The notes: generated from the letters alone by a model not told the origin. DNA of 64,000 nt from Pseudomonadota bacterium (GCA_021851875.1 JAJZQI010000006.1:1-64000), one strand, 5' to 3'; shown: positions 1 through 11,420, numbered from the stretch's first letter. Made by a program: numbers and translations.

Positions 1-143
1 AGGACTGCGATCAACAATCTTGTAACGCGCCATGCCTTCGCCTCTCCCGTCGTCTTGCTTCTTCGTTCGACCTTGCCGAAGAAAAACGTTCAGCGCAGAA
101 TGGGGTTTTTATACAGCCTGGTTAGAGAACTACAAGGACCGTC

Positions 144-965
144 ATGACCATTGTTGAGCAAACATTCATTATTCACTTGGACTACGGAAATCGCGCTGAT
201 GAACGAAAGTTTGTCGCCGATGTACTTGACACTTTCGACAAAGACACGCTGTGTGGTGCAAATCTATTCATTAACAATGACCCATACGGCCTTGAGCTTC
301 TCCTATCTCTAAATTTTGAGAAGGATGGCGATAAGTTTGAGTCGTGGTTAAGAAACAACTACCCAGCCAAGAAGCGGGAATATCGTCTCTTGTTTGAGGA
401 CATCACCACCGCCATCAGTCGAAAGGGCTACAGCGTCTGTGGTTTGCTAGATAGCGACATGCTTTCATTTGCTATGCCATCCGAGGCTAACGGACTCTTT
501 CTCTTCCCAGACCGAAAGATAATTTCCTCGATTTGGGGGCGTGCTACCGCAAGTTCATCGTTCTCAGTTTTTCTATCCCACTCCAGCCGAGATAAGCCAC
601 TTGTAGATGCCGTATTCAATGAGCTTCACAAGCGAGATGTGCGCGCTTGGTATGACCGCTACGAGATTGAGCCTGGTGACAGCATTACCGACAAAATCAA
701 CGAGGGGCTTGCCAACAGCAAGTTGGGGCTACTGTTCTTCTCGAAGAACTTTTTAGATCCACGCTCTGGCTGGCCGACTAAGGAGGCCAATTACTTCTTC
801 CAAAAGCTGATGCGAGACGGGAAGAAGAATTTCATTGTTCTTAATATCGACCTGTCCGTTGATGAGCTTCCACCGCTGCTTCAAGACTTCCGGTTTATTG
901 ACATGCGTTCGCCGTCTGCCATCACTGAGGTTGTCGACTTTGTTAAGAAGCAGGCCGTTCTCTAA
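144..965 (+). CDS. TIR-domain protein with an uncharacterised N-terminal domain (integron cassette 1 ORF)
   Basis: C-terminal half FSVFLSHSSRDKPLVDAVFNELHKRDVRAWYDRYEIEPGDSITDKINEGLANSKLGLLFFSKNFLDPRSGWPTKEANYF is typical of TIR domains; followed immediately by an attC site. Confidence 0.85.
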   Translation: MTIVEQTFIIHLDYGNRADERKFVADVLDTFDKDTLCGANLFINNDPYGLELLLSLNFEKDGDKFESWLRNNYPAKKREYRLLFEDITTAISRKGYSVCGLLDSDMLSFAMPSEANGLFLFPDRKIISSIWGRATASSSFSVFLSHSSRDKPLVDAVFNELHKRDVRAWYDRYEIEPGDSITDKINEGLANSKLGLLFFSKNFLDPRSGWPTKEANYFFQKLMRDGKKNFIVLNIDLSVDELPPLLQDFRFIDMRSPSAITEVVDFVKKQAVL

Positions 966-1027
966 CCCTGCGCTCAACCGGACGCTGCGCGATAAAGCCG
1001 CGCAGCGCCGGTGACCTTCACGTTATA
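960..1027 (+). repeat. integron attC recombination site 1
   Basis: CTCTAAC...CTCAACCGGACGCTGCGCG-ATAAAGC-CGCGCAGCGCCGGTGACCTTCACGTTATAC: TAAC/GTTATAC core sites, perfect inverted CGCTGCGCG/CGCGCAGCG stem and the asymmetric extra base (CCGG-A-CGC) typical of attC. Confidence 0.88.
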
Positions 1028-1046
1028 CATCCAGGTCTCGGACGTC

Positions 1047-1523
1047 ATGAACAGAAACCAAGTTCTAGCAGCTCTTGAGCACACTCAATGGGCCTATGCA
1101 CTAAATGATCAATCGCATGCCTTGCAGGAGCTTGCACAACGCATAGCCAGAACGGGACGGCTAAACAGATCACTTATTTCATACTCAAATCTTGTGGCAG
1201 GTGTTCGGTTCCAGTTCCCAAATGTCAACAATGGCGAGCCCTTCGAGATAGATACACATAATTGGCATGGCCTCCATAGGCGAATTATTGGTGATCTATT
1301 GGGCTACCTATCGTACCTGTCGTATCGAGATTACGACTTCATGGCTAGCGCTCTAGTCGCAGGCCTGGTTGAAAACAGGCCGAGCGAAATCTTCTTTGAA
1401 TGGATGCAGTCGCTTGGAGCGCTCCCTAACCTTTCAGAAGATGCAATTACAGAGTTTTGGGTCAGTGAAGTGAATAAAGCAGTCAATTGGTACCGACAAA
1501 ACCCGCAGGGGTTCCATGTATAA
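1047..1523 (+). CDS. hypothetical protein (integron cassette 2 ORF); ATG at 1047 preferred over the ORF-track GTG at 1011, which lies inside attC1
   Basis: ORF bounded by attC1 and attC2; its stop codon lies in the R'' core site of attC2; no family recognised. Confidence 0.75.
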   Translation: MNRNQVLAALEHTQWAYALNDQSHALQELAQRIARTGRLNRSLISYSNLVAGVRFQFPNVNNGEPFEIDTHNWHGLHRRIIGDLLGYLSYLSYRDYDFMASALVAGLVENRPSEIFFEWMQSLGALPNLSEDAITEFWVSEVNKAVNWYRQNPQGFHV

Positions 1524-1598
1524 CACTTCGGTCAACAGGGACGCCCAAACAGCCGGCTTCGCCGCCTATTTGGGCGCCCGTTACCTTCGACGTTATGC
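1518..1598 (+). repeat. integron attC recombination site 2
   Basis: GTATAAC (1518-1524) ... GTCAACAGGGACGCCCAAA...TTTGGGCGCCCGTTACCTTCGAC-GTTATGC (1592-1598); complementary core sites and inverted stem. Confidence 0.88.
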
Positions 1599-1613
1599 AT
1601 TCAGCCCATCGCC

Positions 1614-2111
1614 GTGACTTACGCCTACCGAAAAGCAGAAGAATCAGATAGAGAAGCGATCTATCAACTGTATCGCTTGGTAATGCGTGGCTTCATTTCG
1701 GACATCTGGGGCTGGGATGAGCGGTGGCAACGAGCCGACTTTTCTACACACTTTAATCCTCGTTGCGTTACGCTCGCATCCCAAGAGGACCAACTGGCTG
1801 GCTATTCCCACGTCGAAAATCGAGGCAGCCAATTATTCATACGAATGATCGTTGTTCATCCACATCACCAGCAAAAAGGCATCGGGAAAAAATTGCTTGA
1901 GTCTGTTATCACATCGGCTGGCGAGCAATCCATGAACATCGGATTGGAGGTCTTCAAGATCAATGATGTGGCAAGAGCATTCTATGAAAGACATGGCTTT
2001 AACACAGATCGCACAGATCGGGGTCAGGCCTTACATTTTACATCCCCACCAAGCCACAGTCCCATCTTACACCATGCCCAACCCACCATTCCTGGGGGCG
2101 CTGCGCGATAA
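1614..2111 (+). CDS. GNAT-family N-acetyltransferase (integron cassette 3 ORF), C-terminus probably altered
   Basis: LFIRMIVVHPHHQQKGIGKKLLESVI...NDVARAFYERHGF acetyl-CoA-binding pattern; ORF runs into the attC3 stem. Confidence 0.75.
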   Translation: MTYAYRKAEESDREAIYQLYRLVMRGFISDIWGWDERWQRADFSTHFNPRCVTLASQEDQLAGYSHVENRGSQLFIRMIVVHPHHQQKGIGKKLLESVITSAGEQSMNIGLEVFKINDVARAFYERHGFNTDRTDRGQALHFTSPPSHSPILHHAQPTIPGGAAR

Positions 2112-2154
2112 AGACACGCAACGCCCCCAGGTTCAGGCGCTGGACGTCTTGGGT
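2076..2154 (+). repeat. degenerate integron attC site 3
   Basis: GCCCAAC (matches RYYYAAC) ... GGGGGCG-CTGCGCGATAAAGACACGCAA-CGCCCCC...GGACGT-CTTGGGT; right core has C instead of the G of GTTRRRY. Confidence 0.65.
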
Positions 2155-2408
2155 CAGTAGTGGAAACGGAGTTGAACGATTTCGAGCGAGCTATCCACAA
2201 CGCGATACACCATGCGATGTTCATCTGTAATCCGCCGAGACCAAAATCCGGATAGCGCGTGCTTCAATGGCTCCGGCTTGCCTACGCCGGCAAATGGTTC
2301 GCGCTCCGTTTCCCGAATCAGCTTGTTGATTCGTTCCACCATGCGCCTGTCTTGCTTCTGCCAGTACAGGTAGTCTTCCCATGCCTCGTCAGAAAAGATC
2401 AGCTTCAC
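2154..2408 (-). CDS. yoeB: YoeB-family mRNA interferase toxin
   Basis: MKLIFSDEAWEDYLYWQKQDRRMVERINKLI...PEPLKHALSGFWSRRITDEHRMVYRV...LRFHY is typical YoeB; 4-nt overlap with antitoxin. Confidence 0.93.
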   Translation of the reverse strand: MKLIFSDEAWEDYLYWQKQDRRMVERINKLIRETEREPFAGVGKPEPLKHALSGFWSRRITDEHRMVYRVVDSSLEIVQLRFHY

Positions 2409-2656
2409 TCGACCAGCTTCCGCTCCACACCTTTCTCAGCGTTCAACTGAGAAATCGCCGAGAGCAGGCGCTTGGCGTTCGCGGGCGTGCGCAGAAGGTA
2501 GGCCGTTTCTTCAAGCGCTTTGAAATCTTCCAGTGAAAGCATCACAACGGACTGTTCACCGTTGCGGGTAATTATCAGCGCCTCGTGGTCATTGCACACC
2601 CGATCCATGGTGCTTGCCAAGTTTGCGCGAGCGGTGGTGTAGGTAATCGCATCCAT
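2405..2656 (-). CDS. yefM: YefM/Phd-family antitoxin
   Basis: MDAITYTTARANLASTMDRVCNDHEALIITRNGEQSVVMLSLEDFKALEETAYLL. Confidence 0.93.
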   Translation of the reverse strand: MDAITYTTARANLASTMDRVCNDHEALIITRNGEQSVVMLSLEDFKALEETAYLLRTPANAKRLLSAISQLNAEKGVERKLVE

Positions 2657-2673
2657 GCTGGGGCTCCTTATAT

Positions 2674-2691
2674 GTACGCATTACTGTACAT
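2674..2691. promoter_or_regulatory. putative YefM-YoeB autoregulatory operator
   Basis: Two TGTAC(A/G) hexamers (TGTACG 2674-2679, TGTACA 2686-2691) directly upstream of yefM, resembling the TGTACA-centred operator known for E. coli yefM-yoeB. Confidence 0.55.
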
Positions 2692-2754
2692 CATCGATGA
2701 GCCAATGTCCAGCGCAGTGATAAAGGCGCGCCCCCCATGAACATACCGGCCGCT

Positions 2755-3095
2755 TTACACGATCGGCGCATACATGGGCTTGCCCTCATTCAGATTCATC
2801 CAGCCCTTCACAATACGGTAGATAAACCAGATCAGGTCGGCGATCAGCACAAACCAGCCGATAACCAGAATGAATGTGACTGCACCGATGAATGCCCACA
2901 ACAGACCAAATCAGAAGGTGCGCATCTGCCCGCGGAAGTGGCTTTCGAGATAGGTGCCGGCCACGTCACCCCGTTTGACATAGTTCATCACGAGGCAAAC
3001 AGGCTGGTCACGCCGATCAGCAATGACAGGGCGTAAAGTCCGTAAATCACCGTGGTAACGGTTTTGTTTGCCTGCAAATCAGCCGATTCATTCAT
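2755..3095 (-). pseudogene. DUF4870-like small membrane protein, inactivated by a frameshift and an in-frame TGA
   Basis: Minus-strand reading: MNESADLQANKTVTTVIYGLYALSLLIGVTSLFA[frameshift ~2988-2994]VMNYVKRGDVAGTYLESHFRGQMRTF-[TGA 2911-2913]-FGLLWAFIGAVTFILVIGWFVLIADLIWFIYRIVKGWMNLNEGKPMYAPIV*. Confidence 0.8.
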
Positions 3096-3146
3096 ACACT
3101 CTCCTCCTTGGGTTTATTCAGGCTAGCTCTTATGGCCGCTCTATAT

Positions 3147-4150
<1,004 letters not shown>

Positions 4151-4154
<4 letters not shown>

Positions 4155-4276
4155 GCCACGTCTCCTTGGCATACACTCTCTGCTGCATGTCGGCTGGTTT
4201 CAGTGCAGGCTAATGCCTGCGTAGCAAGCGTTACGCCGGAACTAAAGCCGGCCGCTCCGGTAATCAGTACTTTCAT
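4151..4276 (-). pseudogene. truncated second epimerase N-terminus (MKVLITGAAGF...), 41 codons, stop overlapping the start of the intact epimerase
   Basis: Reverse complement ATGAAAGTACTGATTACCGGAGCGGCCGGCTTTAGT... encodes MKVLITGAAGFSSGVTLATQALACTETSRHAAESVCQGDVA*, ending in ATGA with the real start. Confidence 0.7.
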
Positions 4277-5034
4277 TCTTTCTGTTCCTGTTGCAAGGCA
4301 TAGGCCTTGGAATATTTTATAAAACTGTTGAAGCAGCCGATGCTCACATGCACCAGACCGGGCAATCCATCCATAAAGCCGCGCCGCACGATGTAGAACT
4401 TGAAAAAACGCAGCAGCGGGCTCAGCACGATATGGCGCCAGCCGACCCGCTTGCCGCGCTTGTGCAGTGCTTCCGCCTGCAAAGTGGTATAGCGGTTCTG
4501 TTTGGTGAGGTAAACATCGAGCTGCTCGGCCGAATGATGCAGCAAATCGCCCGCCAGCGTGGCGACCGGATGACCACCTGTCAGCACTTTCTCATGCACG
4601 CTGTCGTCGCTCCAACGCACCTGGCGCCGGTCGAACAAGCGCAAGCTCCAGTCTGGGTAACCTTCGCCATGATAGAGATAGCGACCGAGAAAACGATTGG
4701 CCCGCGCCATGCGGTAAACCAGATGATCCGGCTTTTGCATGACCGTTTCGATACTGTTCTTCAAACGCTCGCTGACAATCTCGTCTGCGTCGATGCACAG
4801 CACCCAGTCATGTTTTGCCTGGCTGACGGCAAACTGTTTCTGCGGGCCGAAGCCCAGCCAGCTTTGCTGAATGACACGCGCGCCTGCTTTGGCAGCCAAA
4901 TCGAGCGTGCCATCGGTACTACCGGAATCGACCACAACAATTTCATCCACGAAAGACAGAGCCGCCAGACAGGCCGGCAATTCCCGGGCAGCATTGAGAG
5001 TGATGAGAACTGCGGACAAAGGTAGGCGCGACAT
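4273..5034 (-). CDS. family 2 glycosyltransferase (WaaE/KdtX-like LPS core biosynthesis)
   Basis: MSRLPLSAVLITLNAARELPACLAALSFVDEIVVVDSGSTDGT...CIDADEIVSERL; longer ORF-track N-terminus is antisense to waaC. Confidence 0.9.
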   Translation of the reverse strand: MSRLPLSAVLITLNAARELPACLAALSFVDEIVVVDSGSTDGTLDLAAKAGARVIQQSWLGFGPQKQFAVSQAKHDWVLCIDADEIVSERLKNSIETVMQKPDHLVYRMARANRFLGRYLYHGEGYPDWSLRLFDRRQVRWSDDSVHEKVLTGGHPVATLAGDLLHHSAEQLDVYLTKQNRYTTLQAEALHKRGKRVGWRHIVLSPLLRFFKFYIVRRGFMDGLPGLVHVSIGCFNSFIKYSKAYALQQEQKE

Positions 5035-5085
5035 GCGAAAATGGTATCCTAACTGTTTCTTCACTGCCAGAAAAATAACCGGCCG

Positions 5086-6042
5086 ATGACGCGTATCCTC
5101 CTGGTCAAAACCTCCTCGATGGGGGACATCATTCACAACCTGCCGCTGGTGCATGATTTGACCCGCCATTTCCCGCAGGCTGAAATCGACTGGGTATGTG
5201 AAGAGAACTTTGCCGAAATTCCCACTTTGCATCCGGCCATCCGCAAGGTCATCCCGGTCGCCATCCGCCGTTGGCGCAAACACTTGCTGTGCCGCACTAC
5301 CTGGCAGGAAATCGGCCGTTTCCGACAAGCTGTGCAGCAAACCGATTACGACTTTGTGCTGGATACCCAGGGCCTGGTCAAAAGCGCCCTGATCACCCGT
5401 ATGGCCCACGGACAAAAATTCGGTTACAGCGCCGCCTGCGCCCGCGAACCGCTGGCCAGCCGCTTCTACAACCAGACTTTCACAGTGGACCCGCAAAGCC
5501 ATGCCGCCGATCGCTATCGCGCCCTGGCCGCCCAAGCCTTTTCCTACACCCCGGACAGTTTGATCGACTACGGCCTTCAACCGCCTGCTATCGAATTGCC
5601 TTGGCAGACAAACACCCGCTACGTCGTTCTGCTCACCGCCACCAGTCGCGATGAAAAGCTCTGGCCGCTGGCTGACTGGGTTGCCCTTGGCCGTCACCTG
5701 AATGCGCTTGGCTATGCCTGTATCCTACCCTGGGGCAACGCCGCAGAAGAACAGCGCTGCCGCGACCTGGCCAGCCAGCTCGACAATGCGCTGGTCACAC
5801 CGCGACTCAGCCTGACGGAAGCGGCCCGCCTGTTGGCGCAAGCCCAACTGGTTGTCGGCGTAGACACCGGCCTGGTCCATCTGGCCACCGCCATGCACAC
5901 CCCAACCGTCGCCATCTATGTTGCCAGCTCGCCAGGGCGCAACGGCCTGTATGCCAGCTCGCCGGCCTTCAACCTCGGCGCCGAAGGCCATCCGCCTGCA
6001 GCCGCAGAAGTGATTCACACGGCAGAAAGCCTGCTGCGCTAA
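5086..6042 (+). CDS. waaC: lipopolysaccharide heptosyltransferase I
   Basis: MTRILLVKTSSMGDIIHNLPLVHDLTRHFPQAEIDWVCEENFAEIP...VGVDTGLVHLATAM. Confidence 0.93.
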   Translation: MTRILLVKTSSMGDIIHNLPLVHDLTRHFPQAEIDWVCEENFAEIPTLHPAIRKVIPVAIRRWRKHLLCRTTWQEIGRFRQAVQQTDYDFVLDTQGLVKSALITRMAHGQKFGYSAACAREPLASRFYNQTFTVDPQSHAADRYRALAAQAFSYTPDSLIDYGLQPPAIELPWQTNTRYVVLLTATSRDEKLWPLADWVALGRHLNALGYACILPWGNAAEEQRCRDLASQLDNALVTPRLSLTEAARLLAQAQLVVGVDTGLVHLATAMHTPTVAIYVASSPGRNGLYASSPAFNLGAEGHPPAAAEVIHTAESLLR

Positions 6043-7298
6043 TGGCTCGCCGACTTTATACGCTGCTGTTGTGGCTGCTGCTGCCGCTGATGCTGCTGCG
6101 GCTGTTCTGGCGCGGCCGCAAACTGCCCGGCTATCGGCACAATGTGCTGGAACGTCTGGGCATCTACCGCACTGCCGTCAAACAGCCGGTCATCTGGCTG
6201 CATGCCGTGTCGGTCGGCGAAACGCGCGCCGCCGCACCGCTGGTACAGGCACTCAGGCAGCGTTTTCCCACGCACACCATCCTGCTGACCCACATGACGC
6301 CGACCGGACGGGAAACCGGCCGTCAGCTGTTCGGCGACAGCGTCATGCAGGCCTACCTGCCCTACGATTACCCCTGCGCCATCAGGCGCTTCCTGCGCCA
6401 TTTCCGGCCCACGGCCGGCCTGCTGCTGGAAACCGAGCTGTGGCCCAATCTCGCCCATGTCTGCAAACGGCAGAATACCCCCCTGCTGCTGGTCAACGCC
6501 CGGCTATCGGAGCGTTCGGCCCGCCGTTACCAGCGCATTCGCGCACTGATCCGGCCCGCCCTTGCGTCCCTGTCCGGCCTGGCGGCACAGACAGGCGAGG
6601 ATGCCCGCCGGCTGGAGCAATTGGGCGCCCCAGCCGGGATCGTCACCGGCAACCTGAAATTCGATATCGCCCCACCGGAGGAGTTGGTAGAACGTGGACG
6701 CGCTTGGCGCAAGGCCTTTGGCGACCGCGCTGTCTGGTTGGCTGCCAGCACCCGCGACGGCGAAGAAGAATTGATTTTCGACATGTTGGAAAAGCTGGCC
6801 GACGACAAAGCCCTGCTCATTCTCGTCCCTCGTCATCCGCAACGTTTTGAAGAGGTCGCCAAACTGGCCGAGTCCCGTGGCCTGAAGGTCCAGCGACGCA
6901 GCCAGACAACGGTGGTCGAGCCCGCTACGCAGATTTGGTTAGGCGACTCGATGGGGGAAATGTATGCCTATTATGCCGCCAGCGATCTGGCGGTGATTGG
7001 CGGCTCCATCCGGCCGTTCGGCGGGCAGAACCTGATAGAGGCCTGCGCCGTCGGCACGCCGGTGCTGTTGGGCGAGCACACGGAAAACTTTGCCGATGTG
7101 GCGCGCCAGGCAATCGAAGCGGGTGCGGCGCTACGTGTCCAGCAAAGGGAAGACTGGCCGAAAATCGTGGTGGAATTGCTGACCGATGCTGCCCGACGTC
7201 AGGCAATGGGACAAGCCGGGCAAGCATTCGCCGCCCGGCATCGCGGTGCGACGGAACGCACCATGGCGCATATCATGCGGCTATTAAGCGTCGGCTGA
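6042..7298 (+). CDS. waaA: 3-deoxy-D-manno-octulosonic acid (Kdo) transferase
   Basis: N-terminal membrane anchor, WLHAVSVGETRAAAPLVQALRQRFP...LLLETELWPNL; Leu-rich anchor start overlaps waaC stop. Confidence 0.93.
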   Translation: MARRLYTLLLWLLLPLMLLRLFWRGRKLPGYRHNVLERLGIYRTAVKQPVIWLHAVSVGETRAAAPLVQALRQRFPTHTILLTHMTPTGRETGRQLFGDSVMQAYLPYDYPCAIRRFLRHFRPTAGLLLETELWPNLAHVCKRQNTPLLLVNARLSERSARRYQRIRALIRPALASLSGLAAQTGEDARRLEQLGAPAGIVTGNLKFDIAPPEELVERGRAWRKAFGDRAVWLAASTRDGEEELIFDMLEKLADDKALLILVPRHPQRFEEVAKLAESRGLKVQRRSQTTVVEPATQIWLGDSMGEMYAYYAASDLAVIGGSIRPFGGQNLIEACAVGTPVLLGEHTENFADVARQAIEAGAALRVQQREDWPKIVVELLTDAARRQAMGQAGQAFAARHRGATERTMAHIMRLLSVG

Positions 7299-7310
7299 AC
7301 CGCAGCCGGA

Positions 7311-8642
7311 TCAGGCTTTGCCCAGGTAGGCGTTGACCCGCGCGAGATCGGCCTGGGTCAGCTTGCCGGCCGAGGCGCGCAGCCTCAGGTCCGCCAGAAT
7401 CCACTGGTAGCGGGCCGCCTGCAGGTCATGGCGGGCCGAATAGTACTGCTGCTGGGCATTCAATACGTCGGCACTGGTGCGCACACCCACCTCGAATCCC
7501 AGCTTGTTCGAATCCAATGCGCTCTGGGCCGACACCAGCGCCTGTTCCAGCGCCTTCACCCGCAGCAGCGTGCTCTGCGTATCGAGGAACGACTGTCTGA
7601 CATTGAGCTCCACCTGGCGGCGTGTGCTTTCCAGATTGGCCCTTGCCTGATCCTCCCCGGCCACGGCCTCCCGTGCGCGGGCGCTGATGCCGCCGCCGGC
7701 ATACAATGGAATGTTCAGCTGCAGGCCAACCGTTTTCGCGGTGGTATCGTTGCCGATGCCGAACGTGCTGTTACCCGCTCCGGTATCGCTGTAGGTGGCA
7801 ACAAGATCCAGCGTCGGCAGATGCCCCGCCTGACTTTTTTTCACTTCCTGATGGGCAATCTCGACGTTGGCCTGTTGCGCCCGCAACTGCGGGTTGTTGG
7901 CCAGCGCTTCCTGCAACCAGGCATCCACCACGGCCGGTTCCTCGGCCTTGGCGGCAAATTTGCCGGACAGCGGCGTCAGCTCCCCCGGCAAGGTGCCAGT
8001 CAGGCTGACCAGTTGCTGACGCTTGACCGCCAGATCCTGCTGGGCGGCGATTTCCTGCGCGCTGATGAGGTCGAAACGCGCTTGCGCCTCATTGGTATCG
8101 GTGATGGTGGACGTCCCAACCTCGAAACTCTTTTTGGCGATCTCCAGCTGCTCGGCCGTGGCTTTTTTCTGCGCCTCGGCCAGATTCACGCCGTCTTGCG
8201 CCAGCAAGTAATCGAAGTAGGCTTGCGCTACGCGCAGCACCAGACTTTGCTGTGCATCGGTCAATTGGGCGTCGCCGGCGGATGCCTGCTGCTTGGCCTG
8301 AGCATATTGGGCGAAATTCTGCATGCGCAGAATCGGCTGATCCAGCACAACCGTGTAGCCGTTGCTGTTGTATTTGCGCAGACCGGAAGGCAGCGTGGTC
8401 GGTGAGCGGTATTGGGTGTCGATCTCGTTCCAGGTGGTGTTGGCCGATAGGTTGACGCTCGGCAACAGGCCCGCGCGGCCTTCCGTCACCTTCTCCTGTG
8501 ACGCGCGGTGCGCTGCCGCCGCTGCGGCATATACCGGGTCCTGCTGGACGGCGGCCTGATAGATTTGCAGCAGATCCTCCGCCTGCGCTGCGGGCGTGCC
8601 GGCCAGCAAAACACTGGCCAGCAGCACGTTTTTTACCTGCAT
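7311..8642 (-). CDS. tolC: TolC-family outer membrane efflux protein
   Basis: Signal peptide MQVKNVLLASVLLAGTPAAQAEDLLQIYQAAVQQDP; TolC-type repeats. Confidence 0.9.
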   Translation of the reverse strand: MQVKNVLLASVLLAGTPAAQAEDLLQIYQAAVQQDPVYAAAAAAHRASQEKVTEGRAGLLPSVNLSANTTWNEIDTQYRSPTTLPSGLRKYNSNGYTVVLDQPILRMQNFAQYAQAKQQASAGDAQLTDAQQSLVLRVAQAYFDYLLAQDGVNLAEAQKKATAEQLEIAKKSFEVGTSTITDTNEAQARFDLISAQEIAAQQDLAVKRQQLVSLTGTLPGELTPLSGKFAAKAEEPAVVDAWLQEALANNPQLRAQQANVEIAHQEVKKSQAGHLPTLDLVATYSDTGAGNSTFGIGNDTTAKTVGLQLNIPLYAGGGISARAREAVAGEDQARANLESTRRQVELNVRQSFLDTQSTLLRVKALEQALVSAQSALDSNKLGFEVGVRTSADVLNAQQQYYSARHDLQAARYQWILADLRLRASAGKLTQADLARVNAYLGKA

Positions 8643-8671
8643 GCCACTCCTCCTGTCGGGAGATCGGGAAG

Positions 8672-9331
8672 TCAGAATGTGAAGCGATTCGGCTGTTGTG
8701 CGTTGCGCAACGGGTTTACCACCGTTTCGAACAATACCACTTCATTATAGGCGCCTTCGCCGATACAGGTAATCAAACGTGCCTGCATGGCTGGCGCCTC
8801 ACCGACGATGGCAAACAGACGGCCTCCAGGAGCCAGCGATTCCTTGAAGGATTCCGGCAGAACCGGTACGGAACCGCTCAGCACAATGACGTCGTACGGC
8901 GCATGGCGAGACCAGCCTTTGGCCGCATCACCCACTTCGAACGACACGTTGCGCAAGCCGTGCGCACGGATTTTCTTTTCCGCCTGCAGCTTGAATTCGG
9001 GCACGATCTCCACCGTGTGGACATGGCCGGCCTCGTGCGCCAGCAAGGCGGTCAGGTAGCCGCTGCCGGTGCCGACTTCCAGCACCTTGTCGCTCGGTTG
9101 GATATCCACTTCCTGCAGAATGCGCGCTTCCATCTTGGGCGCCATCATGCTTTCGCCCTGGCCCAGCGGAATTTCCATATCCACAAAAGCCAGTTTTTCA
9201 TAACCGGCCGGCACGAAATCTTCGCGGCGTACCTTGAACAACAGGTTCAGCACATCCTGATCCAGCACATCCCACGGACGGATCTGCTGTTCCACCATAT
9301 TAAAGCGCGCTTGTTCGAAATCCATGTTCAC
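8672..9331 (-). CDS. pcm: protein-L-isoaspartate O-methyltransferase
   Basis: MVEQQIRPWDVLD...EVGTGSGYLTALLA...VHTVEI motifs. Confidence 0.9.
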   Translation of the reverse strand: MNMDFEQARFNMVEQQIRPWDVLDQDVLNLLFKVRREDFVPAGYEKLAFVDMEIPLGQGESMMAPKMEARILQEVDIQPSDKVLEVGTGSGYLTALLAHEAGHVHTVEIVPEFKLQAEKKIRAHGLRNVSFEVGDAAKGWSRHAPYDVIVLSGSVPVLPESFKESLAPGGRLFAIVGEAPAMQARLITCIGEGAYNEVVLFETVVNPLRNAQQPNRFTF

Positions 9332-9396
9332 TCCAGAAGCCTGAATACTCTAAGGTCAACTTGCAATTATTCCATAAATCCAGTACTTTGACACAC

Positions 9397-11397
<2,001 letters not shown>

Positions 11398-11420
11398 CAG
11401 CGCTGGAACTGCCTAATAGT

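Noticed and set aside
1-143. attI or promoter Pc at the window start
   Set aside because: No recognisable core site or integrase fragment; cannot be supported from this window.
2700-2740. Possible fourth attC right of the toxin-antitoxin pair (AGCGCAGTGATAAAGGCGCGCC)
   Set aside because: No paired RYYYAAC/GTTRRRY cores or convincing inverted stem.
5035-5697. N-terminal extension of the glycosyltransferase ORF (4273-5697)
   Set aside because: The extension is antisense to waaC and family similarity starts at MSRLPLSAVLI (5034).
6062-6110. CTG-rich repeat at the start of waaA (possible microsatellite)
   Set aside because: Encodes the Leu-rich membrane anchor LLLWLLLPLMLLRLF; imperfect and explained by protein constraint.
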